NCBI GenBank assembly: GCA_965247255.1
Contig: CBDFGS010000013.1
Coordinates: forward strand, 930,001 to 994,000
DNA length: 64,000 nucleotides
Direction: 5' to 3'
DNA from: CBDFGS01 sp965247255
GTDB taxonomy: Bacteria; Chloroflexota; Dehalococcoidia; Lucifugimonadales; CAUZJF01
Both the position numbers and the translations under genes were made by a program. Shown piece by piece: positions 38,321-47,637 of this stretch (the first letter of the stretch is position 1; the number at the start of each line of letters is the position of its first letter). The notes beneath the pieces are model-generated. The model was not told where the DNA came from. It saw nothing but the letters and a program-made list of their open reading frames with translations, and did not search any database.

Positions 38321-39667
38321 TTACGCGACTCCCCACACTTGGGACGGCATCTTCGGGAACAGAACGTCCAGCAGCTCTCGCGTGTCCTCAGACTTGATCA
38401 AACAGTCGGGGAAGGCGTACTCGAGATCAGCGACCGACCGGAATCCGAACAGGACTTGAAGGAACGTTAGCGGGGGAAACAGAGCATCGCGGGCGCGAGG
38501 CTCAAGTCTGCTGTCTTCCTGGGTGACCGCCCAGGGCTCAACCGCTACCACCTTCCCCTTGTCGAACTCCAGCCTCAGTCCATCCGTGACGAAACTGAGC
38601 TTCAGGTCGCCGCTGTGTCCCGCTACGACGGATGCGGCCAGCCTCTCCTCCAGCACCGGCGCTATACAGGCAACGAAACGCACCAGGTCTGGCGCCCGAA
38701 GGTACCATGCGTACGGGCGGCGCGTCGTGGGCAACGTGGGTCCGGCCACCGGATACGCCGGGTGCTCCGAGCCTAGCGAGAGGGCTATGCGAAGGGCGTC
38801 CCTCGCACCATCCCGAGACGCGTACTCCTCGCCTGTCCTCCGAAGGTAGCGAAGCGCGCTGGGCGTAACAGCCGGCCAGGACACGCCGGGGCGCAGCTCG
38901 TAGGCATCCGCGGATAGCGTGTTGCTCCATAGCACTGGGAAATGCACCAGGAGCCCAACCCGCTCTCCGGTTGTCGTTTCGATGACTCCGATCTCACGCT
39001 TGTGGGAAGACTGAGGACTACTCCCGTTTAGCTCGTGTTGCCATAGCTCCTCGTTGCGCACGCAGGCAACCAGGTACCGTTGGATGCCCTCCCGGTAGAC
39101 CTCTTGGAGAAACGGCAGGTCGTCGGCGCTCGCAACGCGCACCTGATAAGGCTCGGCCTCGCCCCTCTTCAGCGTTGGCACACCCTCCGCGTGGCCCACT
39201 CGCCCGCCTGCGCTCTCGAGCGCCATCTCGTAACCGAACTGCCGGTAGTACCAAGGGATCCCTGTAATCGACTGGACCAGCTCGCCACGCTCGGCGCTCC
39301 ACCGGTGCACCACCTCCATCTGCTCCCGCACGAGCCCGCGCCGGCGGTAGTCGGGATGTGTCGCCACCAGCTCGATGCGCCCTACGTCAAACTCGATCCC
39401 CCCGTACGACCACGTCTGCGAGATCAGGTTCAGGGAGGATACGATCGCCCCGGTGTTCGTGTCCTCGACCACCGTGAAGTCTGACGCGTCGGTCCCCGGA
39501 AGTCGGCCACGCATCAGGTCCAGCGTCCAAACCCGGAGCCCTTCGGAGGGCTCGCCCGGACCCGTGTTTAGCTCCGCCTGAAAGTCGGCCAGCTCCTCGG
39601 CGCCCTCCGGCCGCCCATGCCGCATGACCAACCCGTCGCCCAGGTCCTTTATGTGGCTCTTACTCAT
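38321..39667 (-). CDS. Eis-like GNAT N-acetyltransferase with SCP2 domain
   Basis: A 448-aa protein with the double-GNAT plus sterol-carrier layout of Eis. The first GNAT domain (residues about 60-150) has GRIELVATHPDYRRRGLVREQMEVVH, where RRRGL is the acetyl-CoA loop, and an aromatic GIPWYYRQFGYEMAL. The second GNAT region (YQVRVASADDLPFLQEVYREG) and the C-terminal SCP2-like fold (LKLSFVTDGLRLEFDKGKV) follow. Eis enzymes acetylate amines including aminoglycosides; the true substrate here is unknown. ATG 39667 is chosen because the reading frame upstream overlaps the ruvB promoter and carries no homology. It is divergent from ruvB. Confidence 0.8.
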   Translation of the reverse strand: MSKSHIKDLGDGLVMRHGRPEGAEELADFQAELNTGPGEPSEGLRVWTLDLMRGRLPGTDASDFTVVEDTNTGAIVSSLNLISQTWSYGGIEFDVGRIELVATHPDYRRRGLVREQMEVVHRWSAERGELVQSITGIPWYYRQFGYEMALESAGGRVGHAEGVPTLKRGEAEPYQVRVASADDLPFLQEVYREGIQRYLVACVRNEELWQHELNGSSPQSSHKREIGVIETTTGERVGLLVHFPVLWSNTLSADAYELRPGVSWPAVTPSALRYLRRTGEEYASRDGARDALRIALSLGSEHPAYPVAGPTLPTTRRPYAWYLRAPDLVRFVACIAPVLEERLAASVVAGHSGDLKLSFVTDGLRLEFDKGKVVAVEPWAVTQEDSRLEPRARDALFPPLTFLQVLFGFRSVADLEYAFPDCLIKSEDTRELLDVLFPKMPSQVWGVA

Positions 39668-39822
39668 CTCCGACTCTATTAGTCCCCGGCGACTCGTTAG
39701 CACCGACCGCACTGCTGCATCCTCGATATCTTGCAGTGCGCCCCATGTCGGTCTGCACCATACGTTTTTTACCGATCTTCGCAATCCGAATTGTATCAGC
39801 GAGTCTTGAGCGTTGGCGTTCC

Positions 39823-39851
39823 TTGACACCCACCAGGGCCGCTCATAGAAT
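39823..39851 (+). promoter_or_regulatory. Promoter of ruvB
   Basis: TTGACA at 39823-39828, 17-base spacer, TAGAAT at 39846-39851 (five of six). Transcription would begin near 39858, about 24 bases before the start codon. Confidence 0.65.
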
Positions 39852-39881
39852 GAACACCAGTTCTGATTATTGGTGACCCAT

Positions 39882-40913
39882 TTGAACGAACGAGTCGTCT
39901 CCGGCAGCCCCCAAGAGGAGGACCTCTCCCTCGACACCAGCCTAAGACCGCGCCGCATCGCCGACTACATCGGACAGGACAAGCTCAAAGGCAACCTTGA
40001 GATTGCCATCGCCGCAGCCACGCAGCGCGGCGAGCCCCTGGACCACATGTTGCTCCACGGCCCGCCCGGCCTGGGCAAGACCACGCTGGCCAACATCGTG
40101 GCCAACGAGATGGGCGCCCGCGTCAAGACCACCTCGGGCCCCGCCATCGAACGCCCGGCTGACATGGTGTCCATCCTCACCCAGCTACAGCAGGGCCAAG
40201 TGCTCTTCATCGACGAGGTACACCGCCTGAGCCGCGTGGTCGAAGAGGTCCTGTACGGGGCGATGGAGGACTTCGTCGTCTCCTGGGTCATCGACAAGGG
40301 GCTGAAGGCGAGGAGCATCAACCTCACCATCCCGCCTTACACGCTCATCGGCGCTACGACGCGCTATGGGATGGTCAGCTCGCCGCTGCGAGACCGTTTC
40401 GGCTCCGCGCATCGCCTGGAATTTTACGACCCGGGAGCGATGGGGAAGATCGTCCGGCGCTCCGCCAGAATCTTGGAGATCGAGTCGGAACCCGACGGCC
40501 TCGATGAGATCGCCAAGCGCGCCAGGGGCACGCCAAGGGTCGCCAACCGCCTTCTCAAGCGGGTGCGCGACTACGCCCAGGTGATCGCCGACAACGTCGT
40601 CACCGGGGACGTCGCACGCGATGCGCTTGCAAGACTGGAGGTCGACGGTCTCGGTCTCGATGATACGGACCACCTGGTCCTGAACGCGATCATCGAGAAG
40701 TTCGACGGCGGGCCCGTGGGAGTGGACACGCTGGCCGCGTCCATCAGCGAGGAGGCGGAGACCATCGAGGACGTGTACGAGCCCTACCTGCTCCAGTTGG
40801 GGTTCCTCGACCGCACTCGCCGCGGCCGCGTCGCGACCCGCCGCGCCTACGAGCACCTAGGCGTCGAGTTCCCCAAAGACGGCCGCCACCCCGCCCAGCC
40901 GAGCATGTTCTAA
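39882..40913 (+). CDS. ruvB: Holliday junction branch-migration helicase RuvB
   Basis: RuvB is the AAA+ motor of the RuvAB complex that migrates Holliday junctions. The N-terminal SLRPRRIADYIGQDKLKGNLEIAI is followed by Walker A HGPPGLGKTTLANIVANEMG (about residue 58), Walker B VLFIDEVHRLSRVVEE, sensor 1 in LIGATTRYGMVSSPLRDRFG and the C-terminal winged helix (PYLLQLGFLDRTRRGRVATRRAYEHL). Length is normal. TTG 39882 with GGTGA 5 bases upstream is favoured because homology starts at NERVVS; GTG 39873 would add three residues. ruvA and ruvC are not adjacent. Confidence 0.95.
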   Translation: MNERVVSGSPQEEDLSLDTSLRPRRIADYIGQDKLKGNLEIAIAAATQRGEPLDHMLLHGPPGLGKTTLANIVANEMGARVKTTSGPAIERPADMVSILTQLQQGQVLFIDEVHRLSRVVEEVLYGAMEDFVVSWVIDKGLKARSINLTIPPYTLIGATTRYGMVSSPLRDRFGSAHRLEFYDPGAMGKIVRRSARILEIESEPDGLDEIAKRARGTPRVANRLLKRVRDYAQVIADNVVTGDVARDALARLEVDGLGLDDTDHLVLNAIIEKFDGGPVGVDTLAASISEEAETIEDVYEPYLLQLGFLDRTRRGRVATRRAYEHLGVEFPKDGRHPAQPSMF

Positions 40914-41004
40914 GCGCGACCAGGCGAGTCGAAAGCGCTAAGAAACTGAGTGTGCTCTGCGCCAGCGCGTCAGCCCCCACTCCGTCGTGTCCCGGTGTTG
41001 GGAC

Positions 41005-41868
41005 TCAACAGACGACGTTCTTGCCCTCACTCCCGAACACCGCGAGGCGCTCATCCTGGGTTATGCGGGGTGTTCCCTCAGGGATGTAGTGGAACTGTAG
41101 TGCGCGTCGCCTCATCGAGGACCTGTTCGCAGGTGTCCCGTGGTGCATCAGACCGTCGAAGAACAGCAGGCCGCCGGGGTTGAGGGGAACGGTCACGTCC
41201 CGGGTAAGGTCGAGGTGAGCATCGCAGATCTGGAAGTCGCGCCTCTTGAAATGTAGCTTGGGGCCCTCATTGTGCGTTCCCGGCTTCACGTGCATGCATC
41301 CGTTCTCCGCGACGGCCCTGTCCAGGGCGATCCAGCAGCCGACGATCGGGGTGCCCGTAGGCAGGTCGAAAAAGGCGTGGTCCTGGTGCCACGGCTTCTC
41401 CCGGCCTATCTTCGGTGGCTTGATGAGGGCCTGGTTCGCAAACAGCTCAGTCTTGGAACCGACCAGCCGCGAGACCGCGGAGAGCAATTTTTCGTGACTT
41501 GCCATCGCTCCGAGCCGAGGCTCGTATTCCACAAAGCGCCATAGCTTGCGTACCGCATCCCGTCTTTGTTGGGGCGACAGCGTGTCGAGCACGTCGCTCT
41601 GGCTCTTCTCGAAGTGTATGTGCTCGAATTCCGGGTACTTTCCGTCGATCACGTCCATGAGCCCGTCCACGGCGAGTTGAATCTCGTCGTGGGTGAACGC
41701 GTTCTGGACTGCGAGGAATCCGTTCTCTTTGTAGTAGTCGACGTGCTCATCGTCAATAGAGTCTAGCGAGTCCACGCCGGTCGCCACGTTGTCGTACTGG
41801 TACAAGCGCTCGTCGTACTCCCGAGCCTCATACTCGTCGAACACCGCCTCTTTACTTGTCGTTTGCAC
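41005..41868 (-). CDS. Phytanoyl-CoA dioxygenase (PhyH) family protein
   Basis: A 287-aa Fe(II)/2-oxoglutarate-dependent oxygenase. The facial triad is visible: His and Asp in KPWHQDHAFFD (HxD) and the distal His in LMHHGTPANRS; the R in RSSMRRR probably binds 2-oxoglutarate. The N-terminal DYYKENGFLAVQNAFTHDEI is typical of PhyH proteins. GTG 41868 has AAGGAGA 5 bases upstream, which is much better than the TTG at 41898. Substrate is unknown; PhyH paralogues are abundant in marine Chloroflexota. It appears to be a single gene on the minus strand, downstream of the ABC pair. Confidence 0.9.
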   Translation of the reverse strand: MQTTSKEAVFDEYEAREYDERLYQYDNVATGVDSLDSIDDEHVDYYKENGFLAVQNAFTHDEIQLAVDGLMDVIDGKYPEFEHIHFEKSQSDVLDTLSPQQRRDAVRKLWRFVEYEPRLGAMASHEKLLSAVSRLVGSKTELFANQALIKPPKIGREKPWHQDHAFFDLPTGTPIVGCWIALDRAVAENGCMHVKPGTHNEGPKLHFKRRDFQICDAHLDLTRDVTVPLNPGGLLFFDGLMHHGTPANRSSMRRRALQFHYIPEGTPRITQDERLAVFGSEGKNVVC

Positions 41869-41935
41869 GCTTCTCTCCTTCACGAACACAAGACGCAAAC
41901 GCGCTGGGTTGCGCGCGCCGCGCCTTTGGGTTGGG

Positions 41936-43777
41936 CTAACGCCCGTTGTTCGATGCCGGTATGGATTCCTCCAGCGCAGCGTAGTTCATCTGGTACAGAT
42001 GCGCGTACAGGCCTCCCTGGCCCAAAAGCTCGTCGTGCTTGCCCACCTCTACTATTCGGCCCTGGTCCAGCACCACTATCTTGTCCGCACCGCGGATCGT
42101 CGATAACCGGTGTGCGATTACAACCGCAGTCCGGCCTTCGAGTAGCTTGCTCAGAGCGCGCTGGATCAGGAGCTCGGTGGCGCTGTCGATGTTCGCCGTC
42201 GCCTCGTCCAGCACCAGGATGCGGGGGTCTGCGACTATAGCCCTGGCGAAGCTCACAAGCTGACGCTGGCCGACGCTGAGATTGTTGCCGCGCTCGTACA
42301 GGTAGGTGTCGTAGCCGTCTTCCAGGCGCATGATGAACTCGTGGGCGCCGACCGCGGCGGCGGCCTCGACCATCTGCTCGTCGGTGACCTCGACGTGGTT
42401 GTACTTGATGTTCTCTCGGACGCTGCCCGAGAACAGGTGCGGCTCCTGCAGCACCATGCCGACCTGTGTCGCCAGCGATTTGCGCGTCGCGTCGCGGACG
42501 TGCTTGCCGTCCACCAGGATCTCCCCTTGCTCCGCAGGCACGTCATAGAACCTGGCCATTAGCGAGACCAGCGTGGTCTTGCCGGCGCCCGTGGGACCCA
42601 CGATTGCCACCGTCTCGCCGGCCCCGATCTTAAGGCTGACGTCCCGCAGCACCGCATCGCCGGGCGCGTACCCGAAGGTCACGTTGCGAAGCTCGATCTC
42701 GCCTCGCAGCTGTGGTAGGTCGCTGGCGCCCGGAGCATCGACTAGGTCGGGCTTGGTGTCCAGGAGCTCGAATATGCGCGCTCCGGATGCCATCGCTCGC
42801 TGAAGCATTGTGTACTGTATCGTCAGGCTGCGGATAGGGTCGAAAAAGCGCTGAATGTACATGACGAAGGCCACCAAAGCCCCAACCTCCAGCTCGTTGT
42901 CCGTGACCATACCGGCCCCGAAGTAGATCGCCAGTCCGACCGAGACCGCTGTCAACATGTCAACCCCGGGAAGCAACCCGGCGGACAGCCTTCCCGCGGC
43001 GATATTGGCCTTTCGAACCTCGTCATTCTTCTCATCGAACAGCTGGAGATTGCGCTCCTGGCGGTTCATACTCTGGACCACTCGGACCCCTGAGATATTC
43101 TCGTTGAGTGCGCCGTTGACGATGGAGATAGCGCGCCTCGCCCGGATGAACGCCTTCTTCGCAAACGGCTGCCAGACCACCACTGTCACGGCCAAGACAG
43201 GCAGCACCACCATAGAGATCAGCCCCAGCTTCACGTTGAGCAGCAACAGGGCCACGACGATGCCGAGCAGGGCCAGGAGGTCTCCCAGCGTAAGCACGAC
43301 TACCGAGAGAAACTCCTGAAGCTGAAAGACGTCGCCTTGGACTCTCGATATGATGCGTCCGGCCTCAGTCCTATCGAAGAACGGAAGCGAGAGCCGCTGA
43401 AGGTGCGCGAACATCGCCCGCCGGAGACTGAAGAGCACGCCCTGTCCGGCGCGCGCGATCGCAACCTCCTGGATGTAGTTCGATCCCCAGTTCAAAGCGG
43501 CATTCCCCATAAACACGGCCACGATCCAGGTAAGCCCGGCCAGATCGCCACCTGCGATGTAGCTGTCGATTCCCAGCTTGATAATCCACGGGACGGCTAC
43601 CTGGCTGCCGGCGAAAACCAGCATGGCCACGGCGGCGACAGCCATGAAGCGCTTGTAAGGCATGACATAGGGAACGAGCCTGCCGACGATGCGGTGGTCG
43701 TAGGCGCTGCCGAAGACCTGCTCATCCAGCACGCTGCCGGAAGCGCTCGTCCTCGACCCACTCATGAAGCCCATCAT
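41936..43777 (-). CDS. ABC exporter half-transporter, canonical Walker B, degenerate signature
   Basis: A 613-aa half-transporter: six TM helices (residues about 30-330) then a nucleotide-binding domain. Walker A is GPTGAGKTTLV, Q-loop VGMVLQEPHLF, Walker B ILVLDEATANID with catalytic Glu, and H-loop VIAHRLSTIRGAD. The ABC signature reads LSVGQRQ instead of LSGGQ, a hallmark of the subunit that forms the degenerate site in heterodimeric exporters. Its partner at 43774 has the complementary change (Asp in Walker B). ATG 43777 overlaps the partner's TGA in ATGA. Probable multidrug or lipid export; substrate unassignable. Confidence 0.92.
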   Translation of the reverse strand: MMGFMSGSRTSASGSVLDEQVFGSAYDHRIVGRLVPYVMPYKRFMAVAAVAMLVFAGSQVAVPWIIKLGIDSYIAGGDLAGLTWIVAVFMGNAALNWGSNYIQEVAIARAGQGVLFSLRRAMFAHLQRLSLPFFDRTEAGRIISRVQGDVFQLQEFLSVVVLTLGDLLALLGIVVALLLLNVKLGLISMVVLPVLAVTVVVWQPFAKKAFIRARRAISIVNGALNENISGVRVVQSMNRQERNLQLFDEKNDEVRKANIAAGRLSAGLLPGVDMLTAVSVGLAIYFGAGMVTDNELEVGALVAFVMYIQRFFDPIRSLTIQYTMLQRAMASGARIFELLDTKPDLVDAPGASDLPQLRGEIELRNVTFGYAPGDAVLRDVSLKIGAGETVAIVGPTGAGKTTLVSLMARFYDVPAEQGEILVDGKHVRDATRKSLATQVGMVLQEPHLFSGSVRENIKYNHVEVTDEQMVEAAAAVGAHEFIMRLEDGYDTYLYERGNNLSVGQRQLVSFARAIVADPRILVLDEATANIDSATELLIQRALSKLLEGRTAVVIAHRLSTIRGADKIVVLDQGRIVEVGKHDELLGQGGLYAHLYQMNYAALEESIPASNNGR

Positions 43778-45570
43778 AAGGAGCTCACCTGTTGGGCCGG
43801 GACCGGAGTCTCGAACTCGAGCATGACCTCATCCTGCGGCTGAAGCTGCAACTCGTAGATGTCCCGGTAGTAGCCGCCTTGGGCCAGCAGCTCCACATGT
43901 GTCCCCCGCTCGACGATCTCTCCGTCGCTCAAGACCAGGATCTGGTCCGCCTTATGCACGCTGCTCAGCCTGTGAGCTATGACGAAGGTCGTCTTCCCCC
44001 GCATCACCGACTCCATCGCCTTGCGGATGAGCTCCTCGGTGTGGGCGTCGACGCTGGACGTTGAGTCGTCGAGCACCAGCACAGGCGGGTCCAGCAGCAC
44101 GGCCCTAGCGATGGACAGCCGCTGACGCTGGCCGCCGGAGAGGGTTACGCCTCGCTCCCCGATGACGGTGTCGTACCCATCCTTCAGGCTCAAAATGAAC
44201 TCGTGGAGTTGGGCTACTTGCGCCGCCTCGACTATCTCGTCGTTGGTCGCTTGGTGGCGCCCATACGCGATGTTCTCCCGAATCGATACTGTGAAGAGGA
44301 ACACGTCCTGCTGAACGACCCCGATATTACGCCGCAGCGATCCTAAGGTCGTGTCGCGCACGTCCGTCCCGTCTATCGAAATGCGCCCGGAATCGACGTC
44401 GTAGAACCGCGGAATCAAGTGGACCACCGTGCTCTTGCCGCTGCCGGGAGCCCCAAGCAGCGCAACGACGGTACCGGGCTCGACGTCGATATCGATACTT
44501 CTGACGGCAGGCAGACCGCCGCTGTAAGCGAAGCTGACCTCTTCGAAGCGCACATGGCCCCTCGCTCTGGGCATCTCGACGGCCTTGGTCCGCTCCTGCA
44601 CCGGCGACTGGGTATCGATGATCTCGAATAGCCGCTCGCCAGCAGACATCGCTCGCGCCATGCTGCTCACTACGTGAGCCGTGTGCCTCACGGGGATTGA
44701 GAGAATTTGCATGTAGAAAACAAACTGGGCCAGCTCTCCCGGACTCATAGAGCCGGCGATCACGCGAGACCCTCCGTACCAGAGGACCAGGCCAGTAGCC
44801 CCTAGATAGGCCGCTATGGTAAAGGAGGTGTTGAACGCCTGGAGGCGCGCCGCTTTCACCAATTTCACGGACACGACTTCACTCACGGCGTTGAACTTCG
44901 CTTCCTCGTAGTCCTCGGAGGCAAAGGCTCGGACGACCCTCACTCCGGTAAGGTTCTCCTGAAGTATCACGCTTAGATCGGCCATCTTCTCCTGGACTTC
45001 GAGCCAGATCTTCCGCAGGCGGAGTCGCACCAGGCCGGTCAACACCGCCGCGATAGGCAGGAAGCTCATGCTCAGGAGGCCCAGGCGCCAGTCCAGCCTT
45101 AACAGGATAGCCGCAACGATCACGAACAGCATGGCGAAATACGGAGCCCGGACTATCCCCAGGTTGATGAACATCCGGACCGCCTCCACGTCGACAATCG
45201 CCCTGGACATAAGGTTGCCGGTGTGGAGCCGATCATGAAAGCCGAAGCTCAGGTGCTGGACGTGGTCGTAGAACGAGTTGCGAAGCTCATAAACGGTCAC
45301 CTGGGACAGCGTCTCGCCCAGGTAGGTCTGCCAGAAGGAGAGAATCCCCCTGATCGCTCCCAAAACGAGGATCAGGGAGACAAGCAGCAGCACCGTGCTG
45401 TCGGAGGCCTCACCACCCCTGAGGAGGGCATCGATCTCGTCTATCGCACTTCCAAACAGCTTTGGGAGGGTCACAAAGGCGGCAACCGCGCCAATCATGC
45501 TGGCATAAGCCGCGGCGAGGTGCCACTTATGGCCAAGGACCAGACTCAGAATTCGCCGGAGGACCTGCAA
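43774..45570 (-). CDS. ABC exporter half-transporter with degenerate Walker B Asp
   Basis: A 598-aa partner of the gene just downstream, together forming a BmrCD/TM287-288-like heterodimer. Six TM helices occupy about residues 15-310. The nucleotide-binding domain has Walker A GAPGSGKSTVV, signature LSGGQRQRLSIARAVL (canonical), and Walker B VLVLDDSTSSVD, in which the catalytic Glu is Asp. That marks the non-hydrolysing site. H-loop: VIAHRLSSVHKAD. TTG 45570 is the only start that keeps the first helix; a hairpin lies 50 bases upstream. It is translationally coupled to the next gene. Confidence 0.92.
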   Translation of the reverse strand: MQVLRRILSLVLGHKWHLAAAYASMIGAVAAFVTLPKLFGSAIDEIDALLRGGEASDSTVLLLVSLILVLGAIRGILSFWQTYLGETLSQVTVYELRNSFYDHVQHLSFGFHDRLHTGNLMSRAIVDVEAVRMFINLGIVRAPYFAMLFVIVAAILLRLDWRLGLLSMSFLPIAAVLTGLVRLRLRKIWLEVQEKMADLSVILQENLTGVRVVRAFASEDYEEAKFNAVSEVVSVKLVKAARLQAFNTSFTIAAYLGATGLVLWYGGSRVIAGSMSPGELAQFVFYMQILSIPVRHTAHVVSSMARAMSAGERLFEIIDTQSPVQERTKAVEMPRARGHVRFEEVSFAYSGGLPAVRSIDIDVEPGTVVALLGAPGSGKSTVVHLIPRFYDVDSGRISIDGTDVRDTTLGSLRRNIGVVQQDVFLFTVSIRENIAYGRHQATNDEIVEAAQVAQLHEFILSLKDGYDTVIGERGVTLSGGQRQRLSIARAVLLDPPVLVLDDSTSSVDAHTEELIRKAMESVMRGKTTFVIAHRLSSVHKADQILVLSDGEIVERGTHVELLAQGGYYRDIYELQLQPQDEVMLEFETPVPAQQVSSL

Positions 45571-45619
45571 CGAGATCGTTGGGCCACGCCTCGGTGGCCC
45601 GTCTCCTTAGCACAGAAAT

Positions 45620-45640
45620 ATCCGGCCCAAAGGGCCGGAT
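45620..45640. other. Perfect 9-bp hairpin upstream of the ABC exporter operon
   Basis: ATCCGGCCC, loop AAA, GGGCCGGAT, 50 bases before the TTG of the first ABC gene and inside a 332-base gap with no other recognised feature. It may be a leader structure or a terminator of the opposite-facing sequence; no T-run of note. Confidence 0.45.
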
Positions 45641-45902
45641 GCAACCACCCCACCTACGCAATTATCGCGCCGCGCGGCCCGGTGTTCAAGGCCTACAGAG
45701 GCGAAATTCCTAAATTCTTCTTCATTAATGGACCGTCAAGCCACCGCTTGGAGCGCGGATAGGGTTTTCAGGAAGTGCACGCGTCGACCGAGGCCGTTTC
45801 GCGAGCCGACGCAGGACCTCAGCTGCGGGGCTCTGACGGATCCGGCGAGAAGAGCTCGATGGGGTCGGTACGGCTGGCCCGAATGTGAGGGGGCGGCTTA
45901 CT

Positions 45903-46763
45903 CTAGCGGCCCGCTGGTCCCGCGCGCTCTGTCATCCAGAGGGGCCAGCCCAGGGGAGGACCGGCCTCTAGCGCGGCCATCAGCCCCCGATAGCTAAGCT
46001 CCCAACGGTGCATCAGCGCCCTAACGTGGTCTTGTTCGTCGGGGGGAAGGGACCGCATGCGGCTATTGAACAGGGCTCTGATGATCAGGCCATCCCGTTC
46101 CAGGCGTTGCTTAAGCTCAGGGGCGTACTCCCTGAACCTCGGCTGTACCGACCTAGCCGGCATCTCCATCGGGGTCAGGGACATCCTGACACCCAGCAGG
46201 ACGGCAGACTGGTTGAGGTGCCACGTCACAAACACGACGTGCTGATCGGCCATGTCCATCTTGCCACGGCCCACAAGGACGCTCACCTCTCGTCCACGTT
46301 CCCTCGCCAGACTAAAGTGCTGACGTGCCTTCGCCACCTCTGACTTGGGCATCATCATCGAAATGTCTTCTTTCATCGTCTTTACTCGGTAGAGGGGCTC
46401 ACCGGGCACGCTGCTCGCGGACGCCGCGCCTGCGCCGACGGCGAGGGCGGAGGTCATCATGACGGCGGCCAGCCCGGCAGCTACGGGCCTTGGGACGAGG
46501 CGCGGCCACTGCAGCCATCTCCGCGGCTGCGGAACGCCTCCTTCAGCCAAGGCGTGGTTCAACCTCGCGAGGCCGCGCGCCTTGGCCTCCGACCGAGATG
46601 TCGCCGTAGATGCAACGTGCATCGTTGCCGCCGCCACCCGCAGCAGGGGAAGCAGCTCCTCCTTGTTGTCAGGGTAGCTGGCCGCACACGCCTCCAACCC
46701 CTCGCCCCGGGCCAGCCGCTCCAGACAATCGTTGAGCTGATCGTTGAACTGTCTCTTGCCCAT
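45903..46763 (-). CDS. DUF5667-containing anti-sigma-like protein
   Basis: A 286-aa membrane-anchored partner of the upstream sigma factor. The N-terminal RQFNDQLNDCLERLARGEGLEACAASYPDNKEELLPLL resembles the anti-sigma zinc-less N-domain commonly attached to DUF5667. A helix (PRPVAAGLAAVMMTSALAVGAGAASA) follows, then the DUF5667 domain VPGEPLYRVKTMKEDISMM and KARQHFSLARERGREVSVL. ATG 46763 starts 4 bases after the sigma stop; an upstream ATG at 46808 would overlap the sigma gene by 41 bases. The fusion of membrane anchor and DUF5667 after an ECF sigma gene is typical of Chloroflexota; the anti-sigma role is inferred from order and layout. Confidence 0.8.
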   Translation of the reverse strand: MGKRQFNDQLNDCLERLARGEGLEACAASYPDNKEELLPLLRVAAATMHVASTATSRSEAKARGLARLNHALAEGGVPQPRRWLQWPRLVPRPVAAGLAAVMMTSALAVGAGAASASSVPGEPLYRVKTMKEDISMMMPKSEVAKARQHFSLARERGREVSVLVGRGKMDMADQHVVFVTWHLNQSAVLLGVRMSLTPMEMPARSVQPRFREYAPELKQRLERDGLIIRALFNSRMRSLPPDEQDHVRALMHRWELSYRGLMAALEAGPPLGWPLWMTERAGPAGR

Positions 46764-46767
46764 CACC

Positions 46768-47376
46768 CTATCGACTCCACTGAGCAACCGCTGCATCCGA
46801 CGATTCATCTTGACTTGGATTGAGCAGCGTTCTGAGCTTCTTTATACCTGCGTGTTGTAGCGCCTTCACCGCGTTCTCGTTCTTGCCAACAGCCTCCGCG
46901 GTCTCCCTCACCGAGAGTCCCCCGGCGAAACGCAGAGACAGGACCTCCCGCTGAAGCTTGGTGAGACCGGTCATGGCCTCCCCAACCTGCACCATCGAGA
47001 GCTCCGTGTCCAGGTAGCTATCGACATCGTGAGACGTCGCGCCGATCGTTCCACTCACGCTCTCCAGGGGGGCGGTTCTCTGCCGGCCCTTCCTTCTGAA
47101 GTGGTCCACCACTAGGTTGTGGGCGATCCTGAAGAGCCAGGAGGAGAACGGATATCCCTTCCACTTGAAGGACGTTATCGACTCCAACATCCTCAGAAAC
47201 ACTTCCTCCGTGATGTCTTCCGCATCGGTGGGGCTGCCAGACTTGAACGAGACGTATCGGAAGATCTTATTGTAAAAGTGCTCGTACAGCGCAGCGAACG
47301 ACGCTGAGTCACCCTTCTGTGCCTTCCTGACTAGATCATTGATATCCAGCGCAGGAGCATCGGACTCGTCCCGCAT
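46768..47376 (-). CDS. ECF-subfamily RNA polymerase sigma factor
   Basis: A 202-aa sigma-70 of the ECF type: region 2 ALYEHFYNKIFRYVSFKSGSPTDAEDITEEVFLRMLE with WLFRIAHNLVVDHFRRK, then region 4 LTKLQREVLSLRFAGGLSVRETAEAVGKNENAVKALQHAGIKKLR. No region 3, in contrast to the SigB-type factor at 14918. ATG 47376 has AAGGGGAG upstream. It is followed by the DUF5667 gene 4 bases after its stop, so they are translationally coupled. The signal is likely extracytoplasmic. Confidence 0.92.
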   Translation of the reverse strand: MRDESDAPALDINDLVRKAQKGDSASFAALYEHFYNKIFRYVSFKSGSPTDAEDITEEVFLRMLESITSFKWKGYPFSSWLFRIAHNLVVDHFRRKGRQRTAPLESVSGTIGATSHDVDSYLDTELSMVQVGEAMTGLTKLQREVLSLRFAGGLSVRETAEAVGKNENAVKALQHAGIKKLRTLLNPSQDESSDAAVAQWSR

Positions 47377-47637
47377 GATCCGGCTCCCCTTGGGGCAGTT
47401 GCCTAGGTCGTCGGCAAAGACGATGTCTCGATGCTACCATCTTATATAACGACGATGCCAGCGTTCGGGTAGCAGCGTCGCGTAGACGAGGGCCAGACAA
47501 GGCTCGCATGCTAGAATCTACTGAGCGATCACCAGCCGTTAGCTCGACGTGGAATCACAGGGGCCATGCGCATGAACCTCCCCTCGGAGACCACGCCGTA
47601 GGCGTGCCGCCGGGCCTCTCGCCATGGTGAATACGTA

